DNA of 64,000 nucleotides, from NCBI GenBank assembly GCA_958510825.1, contig OY294044.1, positions 80,336,895-80,400,894 of the forward strand. The letters are read 5' to 3'. This DNA comes from Brachypterus glaber (taxonomy: Eukaryota; Arthropoda; Insecta; Coleoptera; Kateretidae). A model generated the notes under the pieces. It had not been told where the DNA came from, searched no databases, and worked only from the letters and a program-made list of their open reading frames with translations. Below, in pieces: positions 20,901 through 33,318 of this stretch (position 1 is its first letter; each line of letters begins with the position of its first letter). The translations under genes and the position numbers were made by a program.

Positions 20901-21940
20901 ATACCGGGTGGGCCATTTAAAAGGTTAAAAGTCGATATCTCAGAAACCGCATAAGATAGGTTTTTGAAATTTGGTACTAAGCTTCAATATCAAGGGGGAC
21001 ACCTTTTTTTTTCATCCATACCCTTAGGCGGGAGAGGGGGTAACTTAAAAATTTTAAATGGAATGGGGGTGTTTTTTATTCAGATTCAAATTCAGTATAA
21101 AAATTACATAATTGACCGAAAAAGTTTTTTTTTTCGACCTCAAATTAGGCTGTTAAAAAAAACTAAAATAAAAAAGACGCCATTTAAAAAAAATTAAAAA
21201 TTTGAATATTTTAGTAGTTTTTTATTGTTTAGGTTCATTTCATTGTTTTAAACCTAAAAATATACAAAAGAAATAAAATCTGATTTTATTCCAAAAATTT
21301 AATTTTTTTTACCTGACGCGCCCGGACGCGACATGACGCGTCCGGACATGGAGATAATACCTTTCTATGATTTAATACCCCATGTTTGTACTATATTTTA
21401 AAATTTAAAAAATACAGCCCTAAAAAAAATTAAGTGTAAGATATTGTATATGCAATGTGCCACTTACATTTAATTTTTTAAGCAAAATCGCAAACATTTT
21501 CAAAAAAATGTATGTACATCATTTAGAGGACACCATAAGGTTTATAAATACCTATACAACTTTCGAGGCTTCAATTTTTTCCGTTTTTTTTTGGAATTTT
21601 TTACCTGTGTGCGTCGTGTCGGAAATTTTAACAACAATATGACTAACCAAAATTTTAGAATGAAAAATATTGAGGTCTCACCTCCAAATTTGTTCACTGG
21701 GGTAAGAGGATCATCCCTCATTTTATTCATAAAAATATCCATCTTTTGAAAATTTTACAGCAAAAAAAAATTTTTTTAACTGTAAAAAAATGGAGGCAGA
21801 TATTAAAAAAAAATCTTCCAACTTCTTAAAAGCACATCCTTTTTTTATAAGTGACTCGAATTTGATTAAAAAGTATTCATAAAAGCAAATTCTACAGTCA
21901 TTTAAAAAAAGGTGTTTTTTTTTCTAAAACACCCTGTATA
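20901..21940. mobile_element. Candidate decayed TIR element
   Basis: ATACCGGGTGGGCCATTTAA at the left and AACACCCTGTATA at the right are inverted over about ten bases (ATACMGGGTG). Between them lie T-rich sequence and short chance frames with no transposase motif. The termini resemble those of mariner-type elements, but the match is short. Confidence 0.35.
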
Positions 21941-23580
21941 TAAAAACTATGGGGTCATAGCTCAAATCTGAAAATAGATTCAGAATCAGAAGAAAAAATA
22001 CTTTAAGTTAGGTTATGTTAGAAAAAAAGTATGCATCTCGGTATGCTTCTAAAATTTCATTTTGCGGGAAAGTATTTTTGTCTTCGCGCTGAGAAATATG
22101 CTTATTTTCCAACGTCATTTTTGAGCGTTTGGTGGGAGATACACCAAGACATTATAAGACAAACTTTATGCAGAATTTAATGGAGAATATAATAAGTCCT
22201 TTAAAATTTTTTGGTCAGAGTAACGGTTTACGAGAAAAATGCAGAAAAGCATCATGAGGTCACGTTTGGGGGTGTTTTTTTAGCAAAATGGGATGAAGCT
22301 CCCACTCGGGCGGTAAGAACTCTTCGGATCTGTATTTGGGTTCCTACTGGGAATTTCAAACGAAAATTTTAAAACTTTTTAAATTATTTCTTTTATTCGT
22401 CGTTTTTTTGTCTAATTTGCTTGAACTATAAACTGACAATTTGAGGGTATATCTCGGAGTACGGACACGAAGGATCGCCGATTATCGGAAATGGCCACTT
22501 TTTATAGCGTATTTCTACTATAGTAGTCACTAGTGACTTATGAACTACATTATTTATGTCTAATCAATAATAGAATCATTAAAAAGATTTGTTGGATAAA
22601 AGCTTTTTTCCATGAAATATTCAACGTTTTTACATTGTGTTCAATTTATATCAAACATTATGGTGTAAAAGGTAAAAAAGCTGTAAAACAACTGAAATTA
22701 CATCGCTAAAAATGGCGATAAAATGTATATGCATATCTTCAATGCATCTTAATTTTATTACCATTTAATCAGTTAAAATCGTAAAAAATAGTCATTAACC
22801 ATAAAACAAACCGTGGAAAATAATTATATAAATAGTTATAAATGTGTATACCGGGTGTCACAAGAAGTATTGTCTATGAAATATCTCCGTAACTATAAAA
22901 AGTTCTTTGAAGTGCTTATAGTAGTTATAAAAACTCTAATTTTTGCATACCCATTAAAAAGTATATCACTATATCCGGTCTACCAACTTTTGTTTTTTAA
23001 ACATATGTCTAAACATGCGTCATAAGGAAGCTAAGCCCCTTTAAAAGTGGCTAAAAAATTCAGTTTTTCTTTAATGACTCGCTTTAAAAAGTTTTGCACG
23101 TGAACTACCCTTAATAAGGCCCATCTTCATATGTTATTTCCATGTACGTATTTTAACCAGGGGTGTGCAAAAGGGGGGCTTATCAGTTTTCTGTGTATTT
23201 TGTTGCCGTTTAATTTTTGGAATATAATTCCTCAGGTCAGAATACATAAAAAAGGCACTCTTGTTGTAATAACGTCCATAAATCTGTTTGTAATTAGCAC
23301 GAGGTGTACAGATTCTTTTCAGTGCGTTTTGTGAGTCTTGTTGTCTTTAATTGATCGGTCAGATGAAGAACAGTACTAGTCCAAAATTGTTGTTTTGAAA
23401 TAAACATTTCCTTAAATGTTGATCATATCTAAGAATATATTCTCCTTTTAAGCATACCATATTCTTATCCTTTATATTTAAAGTACAATTTTGCTTAAAA
23501 GAAGAATATATTCTCTTCGTTATATCCAAATCACACATTCTTTATTTAAGACAATATTTTTATCTGTGCATCCGAAAAAT
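21941..23580. other. No gene recognised; isolated transposon-end motif and a small inverted repeat
   Basis: ATACCGGGTGTCACAAGAAG at 22848 is an orphan mariner-type terminus, also seen at 27268. AGAATATATTCTCCTTTTAA (23432) and an inverted match near 23490-23515 make a small inverted repeat. Open frames here show no motifs. Confidence 0.4.
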
Positions 23581-23589
23581 CTTATGGGC

Positions 23590-23746
23590 ATGTCAACTTA
23601 AGAACGCTTCTAGCTGGAGACTTGAACATAGCAAAGTAAATTTGATATGGGTACCAGGACATCAAGGTATAAATGGTAATGAGAAGGCAGATGACCTTGC
23701 AAGAAAGGGAAGTGAAGCCGTACTCACAGGACCAGAACCGTACTAT

Positions 23747-23827
<81 letters not shown>

Positions 23828-24035
23828 GGTATCATATTCCACGGCCAGACACGAGGTCAGGAAAATGTTGCGGAATGAACACCAGCAACACTGGATAGAT
23901 GCACCTAAAATGAGGCACTCTAAACTCTTTCTATGGGGATCAACCATAATGGTCGGTCGGTCGATCGGTCTGTCCGGGAAATCTTGTGGGCACGATAACT
24001 TAAGAACGCTTAAAGCTAGACTTGAAATTTGACAT
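23590..24035 (+). pseudogene. LINE RNase H C terminus, interrupted by a (TA)n tract
   Basis: In one frame: SKVNLIWVPGHQGINGNEKA then DDLARKGSEAVLTGPEPYYG, which is the RNase H motif H-x-G-I-x-G-N-E-x-A-D of R1/Jockey-type LINEs. A (TA)n tract of about 73 bp follows. The next frame then resumes with ARHEVRKMLRNEHQQHWIDA and PKMRHSKLFLWG, the conserved tail of the same protein. The TA expansion or an indel at its edges shifts the frame. A phrase close to AACTTAAGAACGCTT occurs at both ends (23595 and 23998), a short direct repeat bracketing the remnant. Confidence 0.75.
23752..23824. repeat. (TA)n microsatellite
   Basis: About 36 uninterrupted TA units inside the RNase H remnant. It is responsible for apparent Ile/Tyr-rich frames on both strands that are not genes. 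Confidence 0.95.
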
Positions 24036-24119
24036 ACGGGTATTTTACTAGCTCGGGATTGTTTTTGGTGAACAATGGGGTGCGGCAAGGGGGGCAATGG
24101 GGAAAAATACATTTTTTTT

Positions 24120-24795
24120 AGAAATTTTAAAAAATTGCTATATATGGGTTTTTGAGGTTGAAATTTAATCTGATAATAACTTTTTTCTAACTACACCCCC
24201 GAGGGGGTGAGGGGGTAAATATTTTTAAATATTTTCAATATTTTCGTCAAAATTGGTATATAGGGGTTTTTGGGGTTGGCGAATATGAATCTGATAATAA
24301 TTTTTTTCTAATTTCACCCCCTGAGGGGTGGGGGTAGTTTTCGTGTAAACTGGTATATTGGTGTATTCTAGGTTACTGAAAGTGAATCTGATTATAAAAA
24401 AATTCTAACTCCACCCCCAAATGAGACGGGGGTAGTTTTCGAGAAAATTGGTATATTGGGGTTTTTCAGGTTGCTGAAAGTGAATCTGATAAAAAAAATT
24501 CTTACTCCACCCACTAAGGGGCAGGGAGTAGTTTTTTTGAAAATTTATATATTGGGGTTTTTGGGGTCGCTAAAACTGAATATTTTAATAAAAATTTTCT
24601 AATTTCACCCCCTGAGGATGGGGGCTAGTTTTTGTGAAAATTGGTGTATGGGGGTTTTAAGGGTGCTGATAGAGAATCTGATAATAAAAAAGTTCTAACT
24701 GCACCCCTAAGAGTCGGGGGGTAGTTTTCGTAAAATTGGTATATTTTTAAGGTTGCTAAAAGTAAATCTAATAATAAAAAATCCATTTTTCGCGC
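24120..24795. repeat. Imperfect tandem repeat, unit about 110 bp, 6 copies
   Basis: Each unit carries AATTGGTATATTGGGGTTTT, GCTGAAAGTGAATCTGATAA, TTCTAACTCCACCCC and a G-rich TGAGGGGTGGGGGTAGTTTT. Units differ by many substitutions, so this is an old satellite-like block. One and a half more units lie at about 25830-26090. Confidence 0.8.
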
Positions 24796-25829
24796 GGAGG
24801 TGTAAAATGGGAAAGCTCTTTTACTGGGCAGTGTATTTTTTTTGATTTACCTTGTAGTATGAATTCTATCTGAAATTTTGTTATATTTCAGGGACTATTA
24901 AAAAATGTCTATTAAAAGTTAATAGTTGGCAGATTTAGAATTGTGTGAGATATCTTAGGAAATTTTATGATTGTGCCGTTTCTTTAATGGTTTTAAAAAT
25001 AAAAAACCAGAATTTATTTTTTTTACAGTCAGTATAGCTAAGAGTTTTAGTTAGTCCGAGTTAAGACTAAGAAAAATCTAATGTTATGGCTATTAAATCT
25101 TCTTTTAGCCTTAAACATGTCAGAGAGACCTTAATGTAGTGGCTATAAACGTTACTTTGTAAACAGTTAATTATAATTATTATAGTTTTTTATAAAAATC
25201 CCCTTAAGTAACATGTGTTTGATGTTAAAAATCACAAAATTGCATATTGTGCCTAATTTGACCATAAATGTAGAAATATAAATATAACCAACATCCTGTA
25301 ATTTAATACATACTCAAAAGTTTTAAACGTTTAATTTTATTTCAGAATTAAATATTTTTTTTTGCGTAAACTTATTTGATATTCAAAAAAATTAAGCTCA
25401 GTTTTAAATTAATTATAATATGAACAAATTCCCATTCTCTAAATATTTGGATAGAAAATATACGCAAAACCTTTTAAGTATTGAATAAACTACTTATAAA
25501 ATAAACCATATGAAAGGATTTTCTTAAAGTGCATATAATAATACTAAGTCAAATATATATTTATAAAATGTTGAATAAAGTTTATTATCAAAATGGATCC
25601 AACATGTCATACTTATATAAATCGACCATTAAACCAAGAACTTACAGAATGCTAATTAATTGTTTAATTATAATTAAATTTCATTCAAAAATGAAATGTA
25701 ATTTTTAATAATCGTGACTAAAAAGTATTACAAAAATAATACTTAATATAATAAAAAAGTATTATTACAATACCTGTTATAAATATAAATTGAATTTGTA
25801 TGCAATCAACGTGTTAAACTAAATCTTTG
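24796..25829. other. AT-rich sequence, nothing recognised
   Basis: It separates two parts of the same 110-bp tandem family and may therefore be an insertion, but I could not define its ends. Confidence 0.4.
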
Positions 25830-26095
25830 AATATTTTTTTTCTAAATCCACCCCCTGAGGGGTGGGGAGTTATTTTGGTTAAAATTAATATATTGGGGTT
25901 TTTGAGGTTGCTAAAAATAAACCTGATAACAAAAATGGTCTAACTTCAATAATATTTTAATATTTACAATATTTTTACAACATTTTTGTGAAAACTTAAA
26001 TGTTAGGGTCCTCTTGGTCGATGAACCCGATTCTAAAAATAAAAAAATCATGTCCACGCCCGAGGATGAAAAAATGGTAAAGTGTTTTTACTGGG
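25830..26095. repeat. Further units of the 110-bp tandem family
   Basis: TCTAAATCCACCCCCTGAGG, then ATATTGGGGTTTTTGAGGTT, then a second, more diverged unit ending near TTTACTGGGCAGTGTATTT. That last phrase also ends the first block at about 24820. Confidence 0.65.
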
Positions 26096-29000
26096 CAGTG
26101 TATTTAAAGTATAGATGTGTTTTGGAACTGCTGCCGAAAAATTCCAATTTAAATATTTTGTTTTTGTAAAGTGGTATAAATATCTCTTCTACTTTTTAGT
26201 TATATTTATAATATTACGTATTATATACTTAATGGTAGGGGTAAATCCATGGTAACTCACGATACAGCTGCAGAAAAAAAAATTACACTTTCTTTTAAAT
26301 ATTTTATTACAATATTATTTTTTAACAAACAATCTTTAATAATAATATAATAAAATCGAATAAAATATTTAAAAAGTCTTTTTTTTTTTGCGGCTGTAAT
26401 GTAAGTTACCACAGATTTACCAGAAGGGGTTTGGACTTTTTATTAGAGACTGAAGTCGGTTTAATTTTGTTTGGACTTTTTGTTTGTTCGCGTTTAACTT
26501 TGGAACAGGTAAACGGAATTGGGTGAAACTTAAGGTGATATTAGAACCTTATCTTCACTTAAAAACAACATGATCTGGTTCCAATACCAACCAAATTCTC
26601 AGAGAAATATAGCATAACCCGGATAACTTGATTAAGGGTTCACTTAAGTATTACGTCGGGATAAAAAGTTCTTCTTTAACCTATATTTGTGTAACGTCTA
26701 TATAATTTTAAAAAAAATACTAAAAATAATATAAACATTACTACGTTTTACTGTGCTAAAATTACCACAAAAAAAACGTCTAAAAATCACGCAGGTAATG
26801 TTTTCATTTTACAAACTATTAACACGACAAATTCAGGTAGAATTTACTTGTGAGGTCCCATCTGTGGACCTGACACGATCTGTCACAGAATTTCTGTGTT
26901 AATTTTGTATAATGTATTATTTGCAGTTTATACAGACAAGGAAAGCAATACATAGTTACGAATTGAGTGGTAAATGATTCTCTAGTTAATCCTATAAGAT
27001 GTTATACCGTTACAATAGCTCCATTACCACAATCCTAGAAAAACCCTGACCTACTAACTTTAAAATAGAGTAATCTTCGGCATGTTCCGGTTTTTTATGT
27101 GTTGTTGCTCGTAGATCCGAGCAATTAGTATCAATTGTTTGAACTTCTATAGAGTCAACAAGCCGTGAAGAATTGATATGCCTCATATATCATAGTTAAC
27201 TATGAACCGTAAACAGAATACATAGAAAAATGTATTTTTGACATGCGGTGTTATTCATTTTAATAGTATACCGGGTGTCCCAACTCTATTTACTCAACGA
27301 TTTTCTCGAAACATTAAAGAGATAATCAAATTCTGCGAAAACCATCTTAAATAAGACAACTTAAACTATCTTTTAGCATATATTTGACTTTTAGCTCTTA
27401 AAATGTGGACAGGGGGTCACAGGGGGACATATAAATGGAAAGGGGGGTCGTGTGATACATCATTTTAAAGCTTATTAAATTCTCCATTTAACTATGTATT
27501 TTGAAATGGGTATTTTGTCAAAATTACTCTAAAAAAATCAAACAATTTTTTAAAAGTTGCTAATTTCATGATGAAAAAACGTAAATTATAATTTTAAACT
27601 AAATTTAATTGACATAAATAAAAATTTACAAAAAAAATCTTAAAAAGTCGCATTTTTTAGCACAAAAAATTAAAGAATTAAAGCCTTTAAATTGTTTAAA
27701 AGATTAAAAAATATACAGTCCAATAGAGTACTTAGATGCTACCGCAAATTATAGTTAAGATTTTTATTTTTAATGAATTATTTTTAAAAATGTTGAACAT
27801 TAACAGTGCTTTTATATTCGACGGCGTGGGGCCCCCTAAAGACCGGGCCCCCTCCGCACCGCACCCCCTGCACCCCCGGTAGTTACGCCATTGGTTCAAA
27901 AAAAAGTATCGTAAAATAATTTCTGAAAAGTGGAATTGAGGTCGAAATTCAACTTTTTTTTTTAATTTAATTAAAAGTTGGTCAGCAGAATCACGGAACG
28001 CAATAGCGAAATCGCGTTGGAAATCATAAGAGATTGTTTAGATAAATTTTATGAAGTGAATAAAAAAAAAAAATTGGAAAAAATTTCAATTTTTTTTTTT
28101 TTAATTTTTTGTAGTAACTTTAAACGCTGGTAGCGATAAAAATATGAAAAAAAATCGAGAGATTTTTTTTTCGTATTTTTAGAGATTATAATTATCAGCG
28201 TTTAAGAGAAAAAACTTGTTCATTTAATTTTTTCAAAAATTCAATCGAATGAAACAAAACAACGGCTGGATGGATCGAATTGAAACTTTGTAGGGTTTTT
28301 GTGGGTATATTGGGCTGTAAAAGGCACACTTAACATTAGTCGCTTTTGCAATATTCTTAATTCAGCGCGTGATTTTCCAAAAAACCTCCAAAAGCCTATT
28401 TTTTCGCGATTTTTCAAAATCATGTTAAGAATGGAAAACTAAAAAAAAAAAAACGATGGCCAAACCTTGTAAAGAATTTATTCAAGTTTTTGAAACCCAT
28501 CTTCAATTCTCTGTGGGACCACTGGTTGCTGAGATATCGATGATCCAAGACAAAATGATCCATTTCCATTCAAAGTCCGATTGCTCAGCGAGATATGGTC
28601 GTATCAAAGCTTACAAGAAATCCAATTAAAGCTGAATAAACAACCTATCCGATCCATATAGTGGTTTAGTCGGAAAAATTTTTTTAAAGTCCGTGGACCA
28701 AAAAGAAAAACAAAAAAAAATCAAAAATTTTTTCTTCACGGTACTCATTAGGATTGCGCGATACTTGTTCGAAAAAAATGTTTGTCCTAAAATCTCAAAA
28801 CTAGAGACTTCAAGCTTCAAATTGCTTTTTTCATGACTCCTATACGTCTATTTTTCACAAAGATACAGCCATTTGAAAAATCGCTAAAAATTTGGAATCT
28901 TTTTTTGATCCTTTAAATTTTTGTCCTAGTGTATTTAGCTTTTAAATTTTGGGACCCATCAGTAGAATGCTATGGAAGAAAAATATTAATATTCTACAGA

Positions 29001-29129
29001 ATAGATCAATTAAAATCAGCGTAACTTAAATTTCAAACTACAACAATTCCAAAATAATAAGGCTGGTTAAAAATTAGGTGCTGTACCGTTTAAAAAAATA
29101 TCCTTGTATTAATATCATCTGTATACTAT
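26096..29129. other. Long AT-rich stretch without a gene
   Basis: It includes the dispersed repeat at 26500-26665 (partner about 9260-9430, inverted), an orphan ATACCGGGTGTCCCAACTCT terminus at 27268, and an unusually GC-rich patch at 27822-27886 (GGGGCCCCCTAAAGACCGGG). Short frames on the minus strand (28241-28423, 28626-28820) have no motifs. Confidence 0.45.
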
Positions 29130-29131
29130 TA

Positions 29132-29828
29132 GGGTGGACCTTATTTTTTTATTGTTTAAAAATTTTCATTCTGGTATAACTAGAAAATCCTGAAAATATG
29201 AGGGTGATCAAACTTCTCATAGGGTCCCAATTGGTCCCCTAAAATTCATGAATTTACGCAAAAATCGTAAAAATCGTTGAAAATTGACTGCACACCAAAT
29301 TTCAAAATGATTCTATCACGTGCCGAAAATCCACCAAAGTTGCATTTAGTATTTAAATGCTAAAATGCATTTAAAAAATATGTCAATCTGGACCTAACTT
29401 ACTTTTATTTAATACATGTTAATATAAAATGATTTTACAAAAATAAAACGAGCTAAGCGCCAAATAAGAGCCCCTAAAAAGGATCTTCTATAAAATCTAA
29501 ATTAATTAATTCTTATTTGGCGCTTAGCTATTTTTTTTTGTTAAATCATTTAATATTATTAATATGCATTAAATAAAAGTAAGTTAGGTCCAGATTGACA
29601 TATTTTTTAAATGATTTTTTAGCGTTTCTCACATTTATGGTGGAAATTCGTATTTAGTGTTTTAGGGGCAACTTTGGCGGATTTTCGGCACGGGATAGAA
29701 TCTTTTGATCATTTTGATATTTGACACATGATTTTCTACACTTAAAAGGAAAAAACTAAGATTTCAAGACTTTTAAATTTTCCACTAATGCAACGATTTT
29801 TTTATAATTAAAATAATAAGGTTCACCC
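29132..29828. mobile_element. TA-flanked MITE with long inverted arms, 697 bp
   Basis: The termini are GGGTGGACCTTATTTTTTTA and its imperfect reverse complement ending ATAAGGTTCACCC. TA lies directly outside on both sides (29130-29131, 29829-29830). Inner arms also pair: ATATGTCAATCTGGACCTAA at about 29380 against TTAGGTCCAGATTGACATAT at 29583, and AGCTAAGCGCCAAATAAGAG against CTTATTTGGCGCTTAGCT. No transposase is present. The TA duplication and GGG tip fit a Tc1/mariner-mobilised MITE. Confidence 0.8.
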
Positions 29829-29830
29829 TA

Positions 29831-30600
29831 GTATACTATACAGTGTATACCACGATACATGTTTTGTACTTATTAATGTCTTGCAATGCTAATATTTTTA
29901 TGATTCGATGATTTAAATCCCTAGACTATTTCTAAAAAAATATGTATTATGTATATGGGTGTTTCTACACTAATGGTAAATTTCTTGTCCGGACAGAACA
30001 AAATGTTATAATACATTTTTTATTTATTTATTATTTTTTTCTATATAAATTGTTAAACTCACCTATTTTTATTAAATACACGTGATAAAATGTAATATTT
30101 TGCTTTTGTAGGAAAAAATAGAAATAGTTCGAAAATCGTGTATTTTTTACGTGTCCAAAATGAAAATTTTAATTTTTATCAAACAAAACTTTTTTTTCTT
30201 TTATTTATTTGCGGTTTTTGATGTTAAAAAGTTTGGACGATTTTACAAGACTGGAATAGGTTGTAATATGCCCAAATATTTGTCTGTTAATAGATTTAAA
30301 CACGAACTTTTTATAAAGTTAATTCATTCTGATCTTTTATTGACTATTACTTTGAAACTAAATAATAAATATCAATGATAGGATTGCAAATGATTACTAC
30401 TTCATATAGGATTGGATTTTAAAAAAAATTCCCAACCCTAAAAAAAAAGCTTTGTCCCACCAAAACTTGGCGCCCCATGGGAGCACCCCTGGCCAGCGTC
30501 ATATACCGTTCTGCCACACATTTTTTTAAAACAGTTTTTTTAGAAAAGTATTAATTAGGTTTTTTTACTTGTTAAGATTCTTTTGAGGTGCTGATTTCAA
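29831..30600. other. No gene recognised
   Basis: AT-rich. One 75-codon frame (30151-30378) lacks motifs. A phrase near 30430 (CCCAACCCTAAAAAAAAAGC) echoes the tandem unit at 1978-2160. Confidence 0.4.
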
Positions 30601-30604
30601 ATCT

Positions 30605-31015
30605 GGTGTTATTTTTTAAAAATTCAAAATGGCGGATTAAACATGGCGGACACTTTTTTTTAATTTTTCTACAAATAAAAGAAAATAAATGTTTCTGATA
30701 TTATTATTATAAAATTCAAAATTGCGATTTCAAGATGGCAGATTTAAGGTTACGAATTATAAAAAAAAAACAGTTTTTACTTCAACAAATGTGAGTTTTT
30801 TGACTCCATGAAATAAACTGGGAATTTGAAGGTTACAAAAAAAAATAATAATTATCAATATAATAACGTTTAAAATGGCGGATTCAAGATGGCGTTTTAT
30901 TAAATAAATATGTAATTTATTGATTATAAATGGAAGTTTTTTGGGCAAAAAAATGTATTGTGGGTCTTTAAAATTTTTTATATTATATAGTTTTTCTAAA
31001 CCAAAATGGCGAATT
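30605..31015. repeat. Scattered ATGGCGG-type repeat units
   Basis: AATTCAAAATGGCGGATTAA, then CAAGATGGCAGAT, then AAAATGGCGGATTCAAGATG, then AAAATGGCGAATTA recur every 110-150 bp. It is a diverged block of the family seen at 2.5-5.7 kb. Confidence 0.5.
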
Positions 31016-31019
31016 ATTT

Positions 31020-31385
31020 CGAAAAAATAATAAGCCACAAAAATTCCTTTAATTTGATACCCTCATTTAAAAAGAAAAAAATAATTACTAGGTCATACAC
31101 ACAGTTCAGCAGCCATTTTTGTTTTTTTTGCAAACAAATGTAATATAATACAACCTAAAAAAATTCTTTACTTGACATTTTTTAAATTTTTTAATTATTT
31201 TGTAAAAAAAATACGCCTATCAGCCGCCATTTTGCTTTTTTGCCAACCAAATTTAATATTTAGCAACCTACAAAAAATTTCCTATAATTTGATACCCAAC
31301 TTGACACCTTTTTAATTTTTTAATTTTTTTGTGATAAAAAAATGATGCTCAGCAGCCACCATTTTATTATTTTTTTTCAACATTA
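31020..31385. repeat. Three tandem units of about 115 bp
   Basis: Each unit carries CAGCAGCCATTTT or a variant, then TTGCAAACAAATGTAATAT, then CCTAAAAAAATTC, then TTGACACCTTTTTAATTTTT. It may be an inverted, diverged continuation of the ATGGCGG-type family. Confidence 0.6.
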
Positions 31386-31989
31386 AGGTCGCCAGAATAC
31401 TACCGAAATAAGATGAACCAAACCAAGTCAAAATCGTCGATATCGGATAAAGCGTTTGGCTTCAGGAGATAATGTATAAACATACGTAGACTGTAAAAAC
31501 CATAACCTTCTCTATTTCGAAATGGGTACTGTTCTTTTCATTTAAAAAGGGTCGAGACCATTTTCTTTCATTTTCAACTAATTTTTGGTCATTTAGTGAT
31601 AAAAAAAGTAACCAGACAAAAATCGATTGTTTTTTCCCATTACTGTAGAAATACCCATATATATCATTAGCGAAAGGTGTGAAAAAATATAATTTTAGAG
31701 AATTTTTAACAAACTATCTGACATCCCTATATTTTTTATGATTGATTGATTACTTTTCCTAAAACCGAAAAGTTGCCTTAAGGTGAATTTACGAAGTTTT
31801 ATCTTAAGTTTTAACTTTGAAGAATTCACAAGTCGACTGCAGTAACAGATTTTTTATATAATTTGCTTTGGACTTTTTAAAAATTAAGTTTAAAATTGTT
31901 TAAATCTGCGTAAGCAATTGGTCGATTTATTGTTTTCAGTGGTTTTGCCCGAGAAATCTTGTGGGCATGAAAACTTATGAGTGCCTTAA
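31386..31989. other. No gene recognised
   Basis: It contains the phrase GAGAAATCTTGTGGGCATGA near 31953, shared with the edges of the RNase H remnant at 23583 and 23975. Confidence 0.4.
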
Positions 31990-32396
31990 GCTACACTGAA
32001 AAAAACGTTGGTATTTTTACAAAAAAAAATACTAACATTATTGCAGCGATTTTATATTGTTATATTGTAAAATCAAAAGTTAATTTAATAAAAACGCAAT
32101 ATTATTGTGGGTTTACTAAATTTTGCGAAAATACTTGAACATTTTACAAAATGTTTAAGCTTTTCACAAAAAAAAAATATTTAAAATTACAAAGACGTGT
32201 TGTAATATTGTAAAAACTCGAAATAATTTCACAATTTATTATGTAATATCACAGGAAAATGTTGTGAAATTTACAAGATTACAACGCAGTTTAGTTAAAT
32301 TACAAAGTTGATATGTAATATTACTAGCAAAATCGGTGGCATTAAATAACCAACGATATTATTAGTAATTTCACAAAACAATTTTTAGAGTGTAGC
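31990..32396. mobile_element. MITE with GCTACACT termini, 407 bp
   Basis: GCTACACTGAAAAAAACGTT at the left and AACAATTTTTAGAGTGTAGC at the right are inverted. The interior is AT-rich, with repeated AATATTGTAAAA and TTACAAGATTAC phrases. Similar GCTACACTGAAA tips occur in the palindrome at 33703-33960. Confidence 0.65.
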
Positions 32397-32732
32397 TAAT
32401 AATAATCTGTATTTTAATTAAAGCAAGTCATGTCAAGATTTTCTGGATAACCCTGCATATAAAAATTATAATTTATAATCCTCAATTTTAAAAAGTTTAT
32501 ATTTAGGTTGTTATTTAAGATTCAAATTTTGTTGGTAAGAAACTACGTCTAATAAAAGTTTATATTCTTTTAAAGTATATAATACTTAAACTAGTAAGAA
32601 AAGTTTAACCTACATAAAGTTTGTACTTGTCTAAAATCTTGTACCTTAACTTAAATCAATTGTTTCAAACCAAAAAAGCAATTTTCTTTTTTAAATTAAA
32701 TCAACAGTTTAAAAATAATTAAATTATTATTC

Positions 32733-33019
32733 CATCAATCTATTTTCTAATCATCGTACAGAGTGATATTGGTAGACTGACAATTTCGGGCTGCGGGCCC
32801 TCTTCAGTACCAAGTATGCACGCTGATTAACAAAACGTTTTTAGACTTTATTCGCAAAAGGAATATAGTCATTAGATTGATGTAGACTTGTGCCCCCATC
32901 TATTGCTAGATGTAGACAACTACTTATACCTCTCCTAGTCTGGAGACTGAATGGTAACAAGTTGAAGACTTGTGTGTCTCAAGCAAATAGTACCACTAGT
33001 GGTTAGATGTAGAATTAGT
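32733..33019 (-). repeat. Dispersed retrozyme-like monomer (minus strand)
   Basis: It matches one 354-bp unit of the 51.8-61.9 kb array in reverse complement: ATCAGCGTGCA, GGTACTGAAGAGGGC, CTCTGTACGATGATTAG, and the AACCAC...CTTGAGACACACAAGTC and GATGTAGACAACTACT segments. Divergence is about 5-10%, with some deletions. A partial forward unit (GACTAGGAGAGGTATGAGTA on) follows directly at 33020-33090, giving an inverted junction. Confidence 0.85.
32755..32822 (-). ncRNA. Hammerhead ribozyme copy, minus strand
   Basis: On the minus strand: TTGGTA, CTGAAGA, stem II GGGC with loop CCGCA and GCCC, GAA, stem III ATT-GTC-AGT (one U-G wobble), C, TACCAA. The core is intact. The outer part of stem I is shortened, because the 5' strand reads CGTGCATAC in place of the array's CGTGCAGAGTTGACTC. 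Cleavage would fall after the C preceding TACCAA. Activity is likely weaker than in the array copies because stem I lost part of its internal loop. Confidence 0.75.
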
Positions 33020-33095
33020 AATAGACTAGGAGAGGTATGAGTAGTTGTCTACATCTAGCAATAGATGGCGAACAAGTCTACATCAATCTAATGGC
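33020..33095 (+). repeat. Partial forward retrozyme unit
   Basis: GGAGAGGTATGAGTAGTTGT through CAAGTCTACATCAATCTAAT matches the middle of the array unit. It abuts the minus-strand monomer, so the locus has an inverted, tail-to-tail structure. Confidence 0.75.
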
Positions 33096-33318
33096 TTTAT
33101 ATCGATATGTATAAAACACATTGGAAATTTTTAATATTGCATGCTAAAAAATGCGCTTATACACTGATAAAAAGGATTTATTTGGGTATGGCCAATTAAA
33201 TTATTTGGTTGTGAGTAACAAATTTTATTTGAATCAAATATTTAGTTCATGTAAACAAATATTTTAATTTCAAAATGATTTATTAATGGGAACAAAATAG
33301 TTTATTTGACAGAAATAA

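Noticed and set aside
20901..21940. Confident mariner element
   Set aside because: Only about ten bases of inverted ends match and no transposase remnant is visible; left as a weak candidate.
23582..24112. 176-codon minus-strand frame
   Set aside because: It is a shadow of the RNase H remnant and reads through a (TA)n tract as Ile-Tyr repeats.
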